Positions 9,214 to 19,129 of a stretch of 64,000 nt of DNA are shown here, one piece after another. Origin of the DNA: Sporosarcina sp. ACRSM. GTDB taxonomy: Bacteria; Bacillota; Bacilli; Bacillales_A; Planococcaceae. Numbering within the stretch: the first letter of the stretch is position 1; each line of letters opens with the position of its first letter. Both the position numbers and the translations under genes were made by a program. The stretch is from contig NZ_JAKRNU010000014.1 of the NCBI RefSeq assembly GCF_022346545.1, forward strand, positions 47,384 to 111,383, written 5' to 3'. Below the pieces are notes generated by a model. It ran no database searches. It saw nothing but the letters and a program-made list of their open reading frames with translations, and was not told where the DNA came from.

Positions 9214-10485
9214 ATGAAAGACAACCATACAGTGATTACCATTCTGGGGAGTAGTGGAGGAGTAGCAAAGTCAATACTTTCTATTTTGAATAAATCAGTC
9301 CGTGACAATAAGGATCCCATCCATCACGTTATTACGAATAGTACAATCCATTTAATCGATAATAAGCAAAAAGAAAAAGAATACTACTCTAATTTGTTTT
9401 CTAATTTGCAAAAACATATTACATTACACCAATTTGACCTCCAAGATAAAAAGAAATTTGTTAACCACCTGAAACAGACGAAAACCTCACTTGTTGTTGA
9501 CGTTTCTTGGGCAGATACGGTTGAGATGCTGCAATGCTGTGATCAACTGGGCGTTAACTACGTCAATACTGCTTTGGAAAATACGATGGTCGATGAGAAC
9601 GAAGAGTTATATGAGGGATTTGGTTTAATAGAGAGACTGAAGCATGTGGAAAAACATAAGGACAAGATCTTGAATACATCTGCCATAATTGGCTCTGGTA
9701 TGAATCCAGGTGTCGTTCAATGGATGGCGATCGAACTCTTGAAGACACATTCATCGGACGAGCTTCCGCTTGGGTGTTATATTGTAGAGCATGATACGTC
9801 CTTTTATAGGGATAAGAAAATGGTAGAAGAGAATGTTGTTTATACAACTTGGTCGCCAGAATGTTTTCTAGACGAAGCTATTTTAAGCTATCCAATGTTT
9901 ATGAAGAACCATATTCCACTCTTCCTATACGAAAAGGTTTATGATGTGGAATTTAAAGTGACGTTAGGGGACAAACAATTTTATGGATGCTTAATGCCAC
10001 ATGAAGAAGTCTATACTTTAGGCAAATTGTACGACATGGAAGGTGGATTTTTATACAAAATCAATGATCATACAACAGAGATAATCCGTTCAAATATTGA
10101 TGACTTAGATAAATTATGGGACTTTGAAATGAAGGTTCTCGATCCGCTTGATGCGCCATTGGAAGGTGAGGATTTAGCGGGAGTACTCCTCGTTTACCAG
10201 GACAAGGAACGATATATGTACAATGTGTTAAATAACGATTCCATCTTTACTAAATACAAAACAAATGCGACCTACTTTCAAGTGGCTTGTGGTATCTATG
10301 CTTCTTTATCCGTACTGCTATTAGATCAAATTCCACAAGGAGCTTATTATGTAGATGAACTATTGTTGAATACAAACAATCATTTTGGGGATTATTTGAC
10401 TTATTACATGACGGATTTTATAACAGGTGAAAATAAGCATTCAGATGGTCTTTTGCATCAAAGGATGAAAAAACTCCGAAACTAG
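9214..10485 (+). CDS. Homospermidine synthase-like NAD(P)-binding protein (saccharopine dehydrogenase fold)
   Basis: 423 residues. The N-terminal Rossmann segment ITILGSSGGVAKSIL (residues 7-22) binds NAD(P). A SGMNPGVVQWMAIELL motif near residue 160 and a C-terminal AxGIYASLSVLLLDQIPxGxYYVDELL-type region match the homospermidine synthase family, which uses putrescine and/or spermidine as aminobutyl donor and acceptor. Carboxynor/carboxyspermidine dehydrogenase is a related alternative, but the length and the MNPG motif favour homospermidine synthase. The start ATG 9214 has AGGAGAGGCG upstream; the longer in-frame TTG at 9136 does not. Its divergent neighbour, the SpeD-SpeE fusion, supports a polyamine role. 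Confidence 0.75.
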   Translation: MKDNHTVITILGSSGGVAKSILSILNKSVRDNKDPIHHVITNSTIHLIDNKQKEKEYYSNLFSNLQKHITLHQFDLQDKKKFVNHLKQTKTSLVVDVSWADTVEMLQCCDQLGVNYVNTALENTMVDENEELYEGFGLIERLKHVEKHKDKILNTSAIIGSGMNPGVVQWMAIELLKTHSSDELPLGCYIVEHDTSFYRDKKMVEENVVYTTWSPECFLDEAILSYPMFMKNHIPLFLYEKVYDVEFKVTLGDKQFYGCLMPHEEVYTLGKLYDMEGGFLYKINDHTTEIIRSNIDDLDKLWDFEMKVLDPLDAPLEGEDLAGVLLVYQDKERYMYNVLNNDSIFTKYKTNATYFQVACGIYASLSVLLLDQIPQGAYYVDELLLNTNNHFGDYLTYYMTDFITGENKHSDGLLHQRMKKLRN

Positions 10486-10542
10486 TCGATTGTGGACAGC
10501 GGCTTATGTTAAGTATCCCTTTCAGCTTCCTGACCTAAGGAA

Positions 10543-10575
10543 AGCCCACTCCCAAATGAGAGTGGGCTGTTTGGA
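10543..10575 (+). terminator. Terminator after the homospermidine synthase-like gene
   Basis: AGCCCACTC (10543-10551) pairs with GAGTGGGCT (10560-10568), followed by GTTTGG. The T-tract is poor, so strength is uncertain. Confidence 0.6.
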
Positions 10576-10615
10576 GAACAACCTATTATAATACCGTGCT
10601 TACCTTACATACGTA

Positions 10616-10933
10616 TCATTTTTTCTTATCATCGTCCTTCTTCGTGTGATCCTTCTTCTTATCTTTTTTCTTCTCTTCAACCGCATTCGCTTCTTTTTCA
10701 GTAGTATCGGTATCAGCTTCAGTCGCTTCTGTTTCAGTAACGTCTGCTTCGGCAGCAAGAACAGCAGCAACAGCAGCGGCTGCAGCAGTAGCGGCTGCAG
10801 AGGCAGAGGCAGAGGCATTAGCATCTGTTTCAGCTGCAGCAGCAATTCCAGCCGCAGCGCCCGCAGCCGCAGCTGCAGCAATCGCAGTAGTAAATGAAAC
10901 CTCTAAATGTTTTGCTTTTTTTCCTTTTGGCAC
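10616..10933 (-). CDS. Low-complexity Ala-rich protein with Lys/Asp tail, possible spore-associated protein
   Basis: 105 residues. A basic N-terminus (MPKGKKAKHLEV) is followed by about 50 residues that are mostly Ala with scattered Ser, Thr and Val. An acidic Glu/Thr/Asp segment comes next, and then a tail of alternating KK and D (KKKDKKKDHTKKDD). No domain is recognised. I consider it a real gene because the GTG start at 10933 has AAAGGTGGG at good spacing and the frame is open from a clear start. Composition alone would otherwise make it suspect, since opposite-strand frames are also open here. It lies 290 bp from and divergent to three CotB-type coat genes, which suggests a spore-coat or spore-core role. 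That role is inference only. Confidence 0.65.
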   Translation of the reverse strand: MPKGKKAKHLEVSFTTAIAAAAAAGAAAGIAAAAETDANASASASAAATAAAAAVAAVLAAEADVTETEATEADTDTTEKEANAVEEKKKDKKKDHTKKDDDKKK

Positions 10934-11220
10934 ACAAATCCCACCTTTGATTTAGAGTTTAATATCACTATCATTGTATTCAACACTTTACGAACTGTGT
11001 CGGCAATAACGAGTATAGACATTTATTGCACCATGCCGTATGACCATACATATTCTTATAGAAAAGCGAAACTAATAAACTGTTAATAATCTCTTTGGAG
11101 TGAATAACCAAAATAGTCTGGGCGATTGATCCATTACGGCGGATTAGGCAATTGACCATTACACGATCATCCCAAGACACATATAGATAGGGGGATACTA
11201 AAAATGGAGGTTAGAAAACT

Positions 11221-11712
11221 ATGAATAAGGATATGTTACTTTCATTAGTAGATAGAGTTATTAAAGTCGATCGAGGGGGACCTGAATCTAGATATGGTAA
11301 GCTGCTCGCAGCAGAAGAGGATCACTTTATATTGCTGACAGAAGATGATGGCATTATTTATTATAATACACACCATGTTAAGAGCTTAACTGTTAATGCA
11401 AAAAATGAAGTAAAGCTCAATTTTGACATTCCTAGAGGCTTAGATTATGTAAAAGCGGAAAATTTTAGAGGTGTAGTGGAAAAATTAAGATATCGCTGGG
11501 TAAAAATTAATCGTGGTGGGCCAGAAACACTAGAGGGTGTAATGGACGTTGTTAATGATGACTTCATAACAATTGTCTCTAATGAAGAAATTATAAACCT
11601 CTCCATGTTTCATGTCCGTAACATTAGCTATGGAGTAAAGGTTGAAAAAGCAAACAAAGGTAAGGGAAATGAAAGCAATAAACAAACGAATGCAAAAAAG
11701 GAAAACGAATAG
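11221..11712 (+). CDS. CotB-like spore coat protein with two CotB repeats
   Basis: 163 residues. Two copies of the module found in B. subtilis CotB are visible. The first (about 8-62) contains IKVDRGGPESRYGKL and ends in YYNTHHVKSL. The second (about 84-140) contains VKINRGGPETLEGVM and ends in FHVRNISYG. The RGGPE and H(V/I)(K/R)(S/N)(L/I) signatures are the diagnostic features. The module looks like a small Sm-like beta barrel. The short Lys/Asn-rich tail is far smaller than the Ser-rich tail of CotB. ATG 11221 is preceded by TGGAGGT. It is the first of three same-strand genes with the same fold, so a coat sub-cluster is likely, probably expressed late in the mother cell. No sigma-K promoter was identified with confidence. 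Confidence 0.85.
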   Translation: MNKDMLLSLVDRVIKVDRGGPESRYGKLLAAEEDHFILLTEDDGIIYYNTHHVKSLTVNAKNEVKLNFDIPRGLDYVKAENFRGVVEKLRYRWVKINRGGPETLEGVMDVVNDDFITIVSNEEIINLSMFHVRNISYGVKVEKANKGKGNESNKQTNAKKENE

Positions 11713-11780
11713 TTCGATAGGCCATTCGTCGCTTCTAACTACGAGAAGCGACGATATTCTATGAAGGAGGCGCGCCAAAA

Positions 11781-13505
11781 TTGCGAGAGCAAAAATTTGA
11801 AAAAGTATTAGGCGACCTTGTAAATTTAAAAATTGGTTTGTTTCTTAGTGATCAGCAATTTATAGAAGGCGTTCTATTAGCTGTTAAACAGGATCATCTC
11901 GTGATCGATATAAATAAGAATATACATTATATTGCACGTCAACATATTAAAGCTCTTTCAAAGAATGCGAAAGACTTTCATTTAAAGACGAAAACGGTTC
12001 CCTACCTCGATAGGCAGTACTTCACAGATGTTTTAAGTGTTATGAAATATTACTCGGTGACCGTGAATAGCTCGGGTAAACAGACACATTTTGGAGTGCT
12101 GAGTAAAATAGCTGAAGATTATATAGTATTGATCAATCATGCGGAATTACTGCATATTCCCAAATCCTCTATAGCAGATATCTCTAGTAAAATATCCGAC
12201 AATCAAATCCGCTCAATCAATGCTAAAGAACAATTAAAGAGTCAAACGGTGCATTCAGCAACTGTTATTAAAGAAGTAGAAGAAATGGAAACTCACCAAT
12301 TAGAAAGTGCTCAAGACGCTATTCTTCAGACAAATCATAAGACAGAATCGGTTGAAGTCTCTTTGGAAAAACAAGCAGCTACTATTCAGGAAGAAGAAAA
12401 GGAAGAACTACAGACAGATGAAATTGAAAGTCTTGGCGAGTCGGAAATTCCACAACAGCTTGAAGTGGAAGGAATACAGGAAAATAAGGTTGAATTACAA
12501 GAAGACACGAGTCAAAAGGAAGGGCAACAACTTACTTCGTCTTCTTCAACTGAAGAAATAAAACTAGTCGAACACTCTTTAGAACAAGAAACGGAACCAA
12601 TTCAGGAGATGGAAGATAACGGGGTCCTTGAGCAGCCAGAAATCTCACAACAACTTAAAATAGAAGGTTTATTGGAATCATTCAATATTATAAAAGCAAA
12701 TATTCAAGACAAGGAACAGATAATAGATGGTCTAGAACTAGAGTCGATTCATATGGAAGAATCATTGGATCAAATAAAAAACGAACTACAAGAAAAATTT
12801 ACAACACTTATACAAGAAGCACCAATGGTAGTCGTTCAGGATGAGGAACATTCAAGCAAAGTAAATGACCATGAAGAGTTGTCGTCCATTTTTAAAGATT
12901 TTAGAGTAGAATTACTTTCCTATGATGAACCTCTAGGTTATGAAAGAAGTTTCCATCTTCCTGATTGGAAAATTTTCCAAAAGGACCAACAGGCAATGAT
13001 AACTTTGAACAATCCGGCAGAGGGAGAGGAAGCTCTAACGTTTGACGACCATTCGGTGCAGATAAACGACAGCGCAGAGATGATTGAATTATGCAATGCG
13101 CTTAAAAGTGAAAATCTATCAACGAGTGAAACGAAGAATGATGATCAAGCTGAATGTATAGTTGAAGAATGCGAGCCTTCTGATACGAATCGTGCAAAGA
13201 TAACGTTCAGACAAATGAGCCCAAAAGAAGAAAAAGCCATGTTAGAGAAGCAATACTTTTCTTTAGCGAAGTATGCTGCGGCCTATTCAATGAAGTTAGA
13301 TGAGCGGTCTGATCAATCGAAGTCCACTTTGTATTCTTCGATTGATCACGACAAGAACAGTACAGGGGGAATTAATACTAGTTTCGAAAAAAAGGGAAAA
13401 AAAAACGTGATTAATTCATTGGAAAGGCAAAGCGCTCTCGAGGGTCAATACGTTTCTTTAATGAATCATGCAGCAAAAATGTATCGGCAATTAAGGGATT
13501 TTTAA
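11781..13505 (+). CDS. Large CotB-fold coat-like protein with long acidic coiled-coil region
   Basis: 574 residues. The N-terminus has two CotB-like modules (about 5-60, ending YIARQHIKALS; about 80-135, ending LLHIPKSSIADIS) without the RGGPE signature. Residues about 160-400 are a Glu/Gln-rich, predicted coiled-coil or disordered stretch with repeated EIxQQLxxEGxxE-type phrases (EIPQQLEVEGIQE, EISQQLKIEGLLE). The C-terminus holds two related units, LEKQYFSLAKYAAAY and LEGQYVSLMNHAAKMY, about 100 residues apart; this motif may be an assembly or docking signal. It starts with TTG 11781 after GAAGGAGGC. It lies between two other CotB-type genes, 68 bp after the first and 19 bp before the third, so they are probably co-transcribed. 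A structural coat or exosporium protein is the best guess. Confidence 0.75.
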   Translation: MREQKFEKVLGDLVNLKIGLFLSDQQFIEGVLLAVKQDHLVIDINKNIHYIARQHIKALSKNAKDFHLKTKTVPYLDRQYFTDVLSVMKYYSVTVNSSGKQTHFGVLSKIAEDYIVLINHAELLHIPKSSIADISSKISDNQIRSINAKEQLKSQTVHSATVIKEVEEMETHQLESAQDAILQTNHKTESVEVSLEKQAATIQEEEKEELQTDEIESLGESEIPQQLEVEGIQENKVELQEDTSQKEGQQLTSSSSTEEIKLVEHSLEQETEPIQEMEDNGVLEQPEISQQLKIEGLLESFNIIKANIQDKEQIIDGLELESIHMEESLDQIKNELQEKFTTLIQEAPMVVVQDEEHSSKVNDHEELSSIFKDFRVELLSYDEPLGYERSFHLPDWKIFQKDQQAMITLNNPAEGEEALTFDDHSVQINDSAEMIELCNALKSENLSTSETKNDDQAECIVEECEPSDTNRAKITFRQMSPKEEKAMLEKQYFSLAKYAAAYSMKLDERSDQSKSTLYSSIDHDKNSTGGINTSFEKKGKKNVINSLERQSALEGQYVSLMNHAAKMYRQLRDF

Positions 13506-13524
13506 GTAAAGAGGAGATGCTGAT

Positions 13525-14202
13525 TTGAATAAAATTATTCAAAATCTCATTCAGGAAGTTATCCGAATTGAAATCTCCGGAAAGAAAAAGATGAACGGTA
13601 CGCTAATTGATATGGGAAGCGATATGGTTGTCCTTTTCGATGGGAAGGATTTCGTGTATATTCCCTTAAATCATATCCGGAATTTTAGTCTGGATCGTGA
13701 CAATGAAAATGAGGTTCAATCCCCTACAGAGCTCCCGAGCTTCGTAGCGGAAGAAAGCAAGGAAGACTTAGCGTTTGAAGAGGTGCTTACTCAAGCGAAA
13801 GGAAGAATTGTTGAAATCTATGTAACAGGCAACCAAACTTTGCATGGAACGATAACGGGCATTATGAACAACTATCTTATATTCCAATCTCCGGTTTATA
13901 AGACGATGTTCATTGCAATAGACCACGTCAAATGGCTAATCCCATATGCTCAAAGTCATACACTTTACGGGCTGGATTACGCTGCCGTCTCCTCACAGCC
14001 GCACAATGAGACGTTTGCTAGATCTTTTGACAGTCAAGTTGAAAAGTTTAAAGGTGCAATTGTCGTATTGAATATTGGTGATCCAAAAAGTTATATAGGG
14101 AAAATAAATAATGTCGAGGATCAAATCATTGAGTTTCAATCAGCAAGAACTTCCCCCGTTTATTTAAACATGCACCATATAAAAACGCTCCACGTAGTAT
14201 AG
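13525..14202 (+). CDS. CotB-like protein with three Sm-like modules
   Basis: 225 residues made almost only of three related modules: about 7-52 (ending YIPLNHIRNFSL), 88-135 (ending FIAIDHVKWLIP) and 178-224 (ending YLNMHHIKTLHV). Each has an I.I.G....(G)TL/I.......L.F pattern and closes with (N/D/H)H(I/V)(R/K). The RGGPE signature of the first gene is absent, so the family link rests on the module pattern and the neighbours. It starts with TTG 13525 with AGAGGAG upstream, 19 bp after the preceding gene. A terminator follows at 14250. Confidence 0.75.
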   Translation: MNKIIQNLIQEVIRIEISGKKKMNGTLIDMGSDMVVLFDGKDFVYIPLNHIRNFSLDRDNENEVQSPTELPSFVAEESKEDLAFEEVLTQAKGRIVEIYVTGNQTLHGTITGIMNNYLIFQSPVYKTMFIAIDHVKWLIPYAQSHTLYGLDYAAVSSQPHNETFARSFDSQVEKFKGAIVVLNIGDPKSYIGKINNVEDQIIEFQSARTSPVYLNMHHIKTLHVV

Positions 14203-14249
14203 TTATGGTTCAAAATTGTCTAGGAAGTTTTATAAGAGGAGATCCTTTT

Positions 14250-14286
14250 TTAGGCTGACGAGTAACGATCGACAGCCTAATTTTTT
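14250..14286 (+). terminator. Rho-independent terminator of the coat-protein cluster
   Basis: TTAGGCTG (14250-14257) pairs with CAGCCTAA (14273-14280), followed by TTTTTT. Confidence 0.85.
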
Positions 14287-14509
14287 GTGGGAACTAACGT
14301 TGTTATTCAGAGAGAAAGAAGAAATCACAAAAAGGCAGGTTAGTATCGGTTCTTGTCCTAGTCGTAAAAAATTCCGAATCAGAGGGATTTTTCAGCTCAA
14401 TTTCGTAAGGGTTGGACATACATCTCGTTTCACGTAGCCTGCAGTGAATATACATACAAGGAAACGGACAAACAATTCACTCGCGAGTCGTCTAGTAAAA
14501 CGAAGGGAA

Positions 14510-15877
14510 ATGAGTAGATGTATGAGTTTTCAAATAGGTATTACCGGTTTGGTGTTTGTACTAACCATGCTCATCATATTTTGGAGGCCAAGAGGTTTAA
14601 ATGAAGCATGGCCTGCATCAATAGGCGCGAGTATTATTTTAGCAACAGGGATTGTCTCACAACAAGACATTATGGATATCATCAGCAAAATTGGCGGGGC
14701 ATCCATTACGATTATTGCGACAATCGTGATGGCTGTCATATTAGAAAGTTTTGGATTCTTCCACTGGGCAGCGGCAAAACTGGCAAGATTCTCGAAAGGG
14801 TCGGGGTATCGTCTCTATTGGAATATTCAGCTCCTGTGTTTTTTAATGACACTATTGTTTAATAATGATGGGAGTATCTTAATCACAACTCCAATACTTA
14901 TTTTACTCCTCAAAAATATGCAACTGAAGCTTCGGCAACAAATCCCTTACCTGTTAAGTGGTGCGCTTATCGCCACCGCTTCTAGTGCACCGATTGGAGT
15001 TAGTAATATTGTTAACTTGATTGCCTTGAATATTATTGAAATGTCACTTTGGATGCATACGGCCATGATGTTTATCCCGGCGACAATCGGATTGTTGTTT
15101 ATGTCATTTTTGATGTTTTTTGTTGTGCGAAAAAAATTACCGAAAAAATTACCTGATTCCGTTATGGATATTGAAGAATCCTTTTTCATTAAAAACTTTC
15201 ATCCATTGAAAACAAAATTATCCGTTGAAACAAAACGTAAGCGCACAAGGTTTATGATGAAGATTTTGCTGTTTGTCTTTATCATGCGTTGCCTTTTATT
15301 TGTGGCATCGTACGTCAATGTTCCCATTGAAATTGTGGCAGTATTCGGATCGGTCGTCTTGCTATTGTGGAGATGGTATCATTTACGGACGAATCCTGTG
15401 GACATTTTGAAGAAGACACCTTGGCATATTCTGATTTTTGCCTTCTCGATGTATGTCATTATTTACGGACTGCATAATGTAGGTTTGACAGCGCTATTAG
15501 TGCAATGGTGTGAGCCAATTGTAAACCAGGGATTAATTCAAGCAAGTTATATTATGGGAGGATTAGTTTCGATACTTTCCAACTTCTTTAATAATCACCC
15601 GGCTTTAATGATCGGAACGATTACTTTGACTGAAATGGGGCTAGATCCGATTACATTAAAGACCATCTATCTGGCGAATATTATAGGTAGCGACATGGGG
15701 TCATTGCTATTGCCGATCGGAACACTGGCATCGCTCATTTGGATGAGTATTCTCAGAAAAAACAAAATAAAAGTGACTTGGAAAGATTATTTAAGTGTAT
15801 CATTACTTGTCATACCGATTTCAACGATTGTTACACTCACATTGCTATACTTTTGGGTACAATTTGTCTTCGCTTAA
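14510..15877 (+). CDS. ArsB/NhaD-type membrane transporter (ion transporter superfamily)
   Basis: About 455 residues with 11-12 predicted membrane helices. Segments such as FNNDGSILITTPILILLL near residues 120-140, SSAPIGVSNIVNLIAL, and a second half with LSNFFNNHPALMIG and ANIIGSDMGSLLLPIGTLASLIWM match the paired NDG/NNxP re-entrant loops of the ArsB/NhaD/CitM superfamily. The substrate may be arsenite, Na+/H+ or a dicarboxylate. There is no arsR or arsC nearby, so arsenic efflux is only one option. The start is uncertain: ATG 14510 and ATG 14522 are both possible with a GAAGGGA at non-ideal spacing. An upstream GTG (14444) lacks a ribosome binding site. A 270-bp AT-rich gap without visible features separates it from lutA. 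Confidence 0.8.
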   Translation: MSRCMSFQIGITGLVFVLTMLIIFWRPRGLNEAWPASIGASIILATGIVSQQDIMDIISKIGGASITIIATIVMAVILESFGFFHWAAAKLARFSKGSGYRLYWNIQLLCFLMTLLFNNDGSILITTPILILLLKNMQLKLRQQIPYLLSGALIATASSAPIGVSNIVNLIALNIIEMSLWMHTAMMFIPATIGLLFMSFLMFFVVRKKLPKKLPDSVMDIEESFFIKNFHPLKTKLSVETKRKRTRFMMKILLFVFIMRCLLFVASYVNVPIEIVAVFGSVVLLLWRWYHLRTNPVDILKKTPWHILIFAFSMYVIIYGLHNVGLTALLVQWCEPIVNQGLIQASYIMGGLVSILSNFFNNHPALMIGTITLTEMGLDPITLKTIYLANIIGSDMGSLLLPIGTLASLIWMSILRKNKIKVTWKDYLSVSLLVIPISTIVTLTLLYFWVQFVFA

Positions 15878-16149
15878 TCGTTGGGAAATATATCATAAGT
15901 GCAGGGAATAGGTTGATTATACTTACGTATAATGGAACTACTTCTTGTACTTGTTTACTTGTTCATTTGAAAAATATGAAAGTTGGTTTGTTCCCTCTAT
16001 GTATATGACATTATTGTGAGAAAGGTACAGCATTATTCATTTTAATACATATAGCCTATAGTCTATTGAGAGCAAGGTTATTAGATGATACTATACATTC
16101 ATACTACTTTTTAGAATCAACAAAATTTTATGAAAGGGTGAAAAAGTGA

Positions 16150-16890
16150 ATGAAAGTGACCCTTTTTGCGACGTGTTTGGTCGATATGTTTCAAACGAGT
16201 GCGGGAAAGGCGACGGTGGAGTTACTGGAGCACTTAGGATGTACCATCGATTTTCCTGAATCGCAAGTGTGTTGCGGGCAGCCTGCTTATAATTCGGGGT
16301 ATGTAAAAGAGTCCAAAGAAGCAATGAAAAAGATGATCCAGACGTTTGAGCATGCTGAATATGTCGTTTCGCCATCCGGTTCATGTGCATATATGTTTCA
16401 TGAATATCAAAATGTATTCAAAGGGGATCTAGTTTGGGAGCCGAAAGCACAGGCGCTTGCCAAGAAAACCTATGAATTGACGGAGTTCATAGTCAACGTA
16501 TTGAAAGTGGAAGATGTGGGTGCGCATTTTGAAGGGAAAGTGACTTATCATACGTCCTGTCATATGACGCGGTTGCTTGGCGTCCAGGAGGCACCTATGA
16601 AACTGTTGAAAAATGTTGCCGGCCTTGAATATGTTGAACTGCCGAATAAGCATCAATGCTGCGGTTTTGGAGGAACATTTTTAGTGAAAATGGCACAAAT
16701 TTCTGAACAGATGGTCGATGAGAAAGTCCAGCATGCCGAAGAGACGGTAGCGGATTATTTAATCGGCGCGGATGCCGGTTGTTTGATGAATATCGGGGGG
16801 AGAATGGAGCGCGTTGGAACCCCTGTGAAAGTGTTACACATTGCGGAAGTACTAAACAGTCGTTTAGTTGAGAAAAGTGAGGTGAGCTAA
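16150..16890 (+). CDS. lutA: L-lactate utilization protein LutA, cysteine-rich Fe-S subunit
   Basis: 246 residues, soluble cytoplasmic subunit of the LutABC L-lactate oxidase complex that converts lactate to pyruvate. Two CCG-domain halves are seen. The first has [12 protein letters not shown] and SGSCAYM (about residues 37-80); the second has YHTSCHMTR and [10 protein letters not shown] (about 135-180). These cysteines bind Fe-S or related cofactors. The length matches B. subtilis LutA (YvfV, 238 aa). It is followed by lutB after one base, so translational coupling is likely. The usual regulator gene lutR and permease lutP are not in the window. Confidence 0.95.
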   Translation: MKVTLFATCLVDMFQTSAGKATVELLEHLGCTIDFPESQVCCGQPAYNSGYVKESKEAMKKMIQTFEHAEYVVSPSGSCAYMFHEYQNVFKGDLVWEPKAQALAKKTYELTEFIVNVLKVEDVGAHFEGKVTYHTSCHMTRLLGVQEAPMKLLKNVAGLEYVELPNKHQCCGFGGTFLVKMAQISEQMVDEKVQHAEETVADYLIGADAGCLMNIGGRMERVGTPVKVLHIAEVLNSRLVEKSEVS

Positions 16891-16891
16891 T

Positions 16892-18322
16892 ATGCCGATG
16901 AAAGTCGGGACGGAAGATTTTAAGAATCGTGTAGATGCGGGGCTTCAGAATACATTTATGAGAGGCGCTGTTTCGGGTGCTCAGGATAGGCTGGAGGTCA
17001 GGCGGCAACTTGCGGCAGAGGAACTTGGTAACTGGGAGGAGTGGCGTTCTTTAGGTGAAGAGATTCGTCAGCATGTACTGGAGAACTTGGATTTTTATTT
17101 GCACCAATTGAGTGAAAATGTGGCGAAGCGGGGCGGACATGTCTTTTTCGCGTCGACTGCCGAAGAGGCAAACGACTATATTATGGGCGTCATGAAGGAA
17201 AAAGAGGCCAAAAAAGTCGTCAAGTCCAAATCGATGGTTACGGAAGAAATCGACTTAAACGCCAATTTGGAACGGATGGGCTGTGAGGTCATTGAGACGG
17301 ATCTTGGCGAGTATATTTTGCAAGTCGATGATCATGACCTGCCTTCCCATATTGTGGCGCCAGCATTACATAAAAATAAAGAACAAGTGAGAGAAGTATT
17401 CGCCCGAAAATTGGGGTATACCGGTTCAGAGAAACCGGAAGAACTAACCAAGCATGCCCGTAAAATGCTGAGAGATGATTATTTAACTGCAGACGTCGGC
17501 ATTACAGGCTGTAATTTTGCGGTCGCTGAAACGGGTTCCATCTGTTTAGTGACCAATGAAGGTAATGCTGATCTGTCAACGGCGTTGCCTAAAACACAAA
17601 TTACCGTGATGGGCATGGAGAGGCTTGTCCCGACGTTCGAAGAATTGGAAGTATTGGTCGGCATGCTTTCGAGAAGTGCTGTCGGACAAAAATTGCCGAG
17701 CTATGTGACGGTGCTAACGGGGCCGAAAGAGGAAGGGGCTGTCGATGGTCCTGAAGAATTTCATCTTGTCATCGTGGACAATGGCCGGTCGGACATTTTG
17801 GGCGGTGAATTCCAATCGATATTGCAATGCATCCGCTGTGCGGCTTGTGTCAATGTTTGCCCAGTTTATCGACATGTCGGCGGACATTCGTATGGCTCCA
17901 TCTACTCGGGTCCGGTCGGCGCCATTTTGTCACCTTTGCTAGGAGGATACGATGACTATAAGGAACTCCCTTATGCTTCCACATTATGTGGGGCGTGTAC
18001 GGAAGTTTGTCCGGTGAAGATACCCCTTCACGAACTATTGCATAAACATCGTCAAGTGATTGTTGAAAGGGAAGGGAAAGCACCGATTTCAGAAAAGCTG
18101 GCGATGAAGGCGTTCGGATTGGGCGCAGCCTCTCCCGCTCTCTATAAAATGGGGTCCAAAATCGCACCTGCGGCTATGAATCCTTTCACAGTCGGTGATA
18201 AAATCTCCAAAGGTGTCGGGCCGTTAAAAGCGTGGACGGAAATTCGGGAATTCCCAGCACCTCACAAAGAGCGATTCCGCGATTGGTACAAGGAACGTTC
18301 GAAAGGAGACGAAGAATCTTGA
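16892..18322 (+). CDS. lutB: L-lactate utilization protein LutB, 4Fe-4S subunit
   Basis: 476 residues, same length as B. subtilis LutB (YvfW). The N-terminal LUD domain (about 60-300) contains [20 protein letters not shown]. Two 4Fe-4S motifs follow: [19 protein letters not shown] near 312-330 and [20 protein letters not shown] near 365-385. It transfers electrons in lactate oxidation. The gene overlaps lutC by TTGA at the stop codon, with AAAGGAGACG serving lutC inside the lutB end. Confidence 0.96.
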   Translation: MPMKVGTEDFKNRVDAGLQNTFMRGAVSGAQDRLEVRRQLAAEELGNWEEWRSLGEEIRQHVLENLDFYLHQLSENVAKRGGHVFFASTAEEANDYIMGVMKEKEAKKVVKSKSMVTEEIDLNANLERMGCEVIETDLGEYILQVDDHDLPSHIVAPALHKNKEQVREVFARKLGYTGSEKPEELTKHARKMLRDDYLTADVGITGCNFAVAETGSICLVTNEGNADLSTALPKTQITVMGMERLVPTFEELEVLVGMLSRSAVGQKLPSYVTVLTGPKEEGAVDGPEEFHLVIVDNGRSDILGGEFQSILQCIRCAACVNVCPVYRHVGGHSYGSIYSGPVGAILSPLLGGYDDYKELPYASTLCGACTEVCPVKIPLHELLHKHRQVIVEREGKAPISEKLAMKAFGLGAASPALYKMGSKIAPAAMNPFTVGDKISKGVGPLKAWTEIREFPAPHKERFRDWYKERSKGDEES

Positions 18323-19038
18323 CTGGGAATATTCAAGGGAGGGAAGCCTTCCTCACTAAAATAGCCAAACAACTTGGCAGGGAGAAAGTCGCGACTGATA
18401 TTGTCAGACCAAAGTGGCGTCACCAACCCCAAGACAAAGTTTTACAAGGGGCTAGTCCCGATGAGTTAGTAGACGTGTTGGCGCAACAATGCCAAGTGAT
18501 CAATACGGATTTTGTTGTGACAACAAAAGAAAGACTAGCATCCGACTTGCATCAAACAATTGCAGCCTATGGGGGAGGTCCTGTTGTTAGGTGGAAAGAT
18601 GCCCGTTTTGAGCAATTTGGGCTCACTCCGCTGCTAAAGGAAATCCTACCTGCTGAACAAATCCCTGTTCATGAATGGGAAACCGCTAAAGGGAGAGAAA
18701 ATATTGAACTAGTCGAGCAGGCGAATGTTGGAATCACCATCAGTGACATCACATTAGCGGAATCGGGCACAGCGGTTCTATTGAGCAGTAAAGACAAAGG
18801 GAGAACTGTCAGCTTTTTACCGTTAAAATCAGTCATAATCGTTCCGAAAAGTACGATTGTTCCACGCATGACCCAAGCGGCACGAATCATTCGAGAAAAA
18901 ACGGCTAACGGCGAATACTTAGCTTCCTGCATCAACTTTATAACAGGACCGAGCAACTCGGCCGATATTGAAATGATTCTTGTCGTCGGCGTTCACGGTC
19001 CTATGAATATGACATATATGGTTGTGGAGGATTTATAA
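18319..19038 (+). CDS. lutC: L-lactate utilization protein LutC
   Basis: 239 residues, LUD-domain protein, third member of the LutABC complex. Recognised by the [19 protein letters not shown] and [18 protein letters not shown] motifs near the C-terminus and the VVGVHGP ending. I place the start at TTG 18319, overlapping the lutB stop codon by three bases (TTGA), because AAAGGAGACG is well spaced. An upstream start at 18232 would overlap lutB deeply and has no ribosome binding site. A bidirectional terminator follows. Confidence 0.94.
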   Translation: MTGNIQGREAFLTKIAKQLGREKVATDIVRPKWRHQPQDKVLQGASPDELVDVLAQQCQVINTDFVVTTKERLASDLHQTIAAYGGGPVVRWKDARFEQFGLTPLLKEILPAEQIPVHEWETAKGRENIELVEQANVGITISDITLAESGTAVLLSSKDKGRTVSFLPLKSVIIVPKSTIVPRMTQAARIIREKTANGEYLASCINFITGPSNSADIEMILVVGVHGPMNMTYMVVEDL

Positions 19039-19059
19039 GCAGCTAAATTCGTACAACCT

Positions 19060-19097
19060 AAAAAACCGTGTATGGAGTACTCCGTGCACGGTTTTTT
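19060..19097. terminator. Bidirectional terminator between lutC and a converging small gene
   Basis: AAAAAACCGTG (19060-19070) pairs with CACGGTTTTTT (19087-19097). The A-run on one side and T-run on the other allow termination in both directions, matching the converging genes. Confidence 0.88.
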
Positions 19098-19129
19098 ATT
19101 ACAAACCGAACCTTGTGATGTTCGGTGCC

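Noticed and set aside
10600..10897. Leu/Arg-rich and Ser-rich frames in the GC-repeat region
   Set aside because: Alternative frames of the Ala-codon run; only the 10616-10933 minus frame has a ribosome binding site and sensible composition.
14510..15877. Arsenic resistance operon
   Set aside because: Only a transporter of the ArsB/NhaD superfamily is present; no arsR, arsC or arsA lies near.
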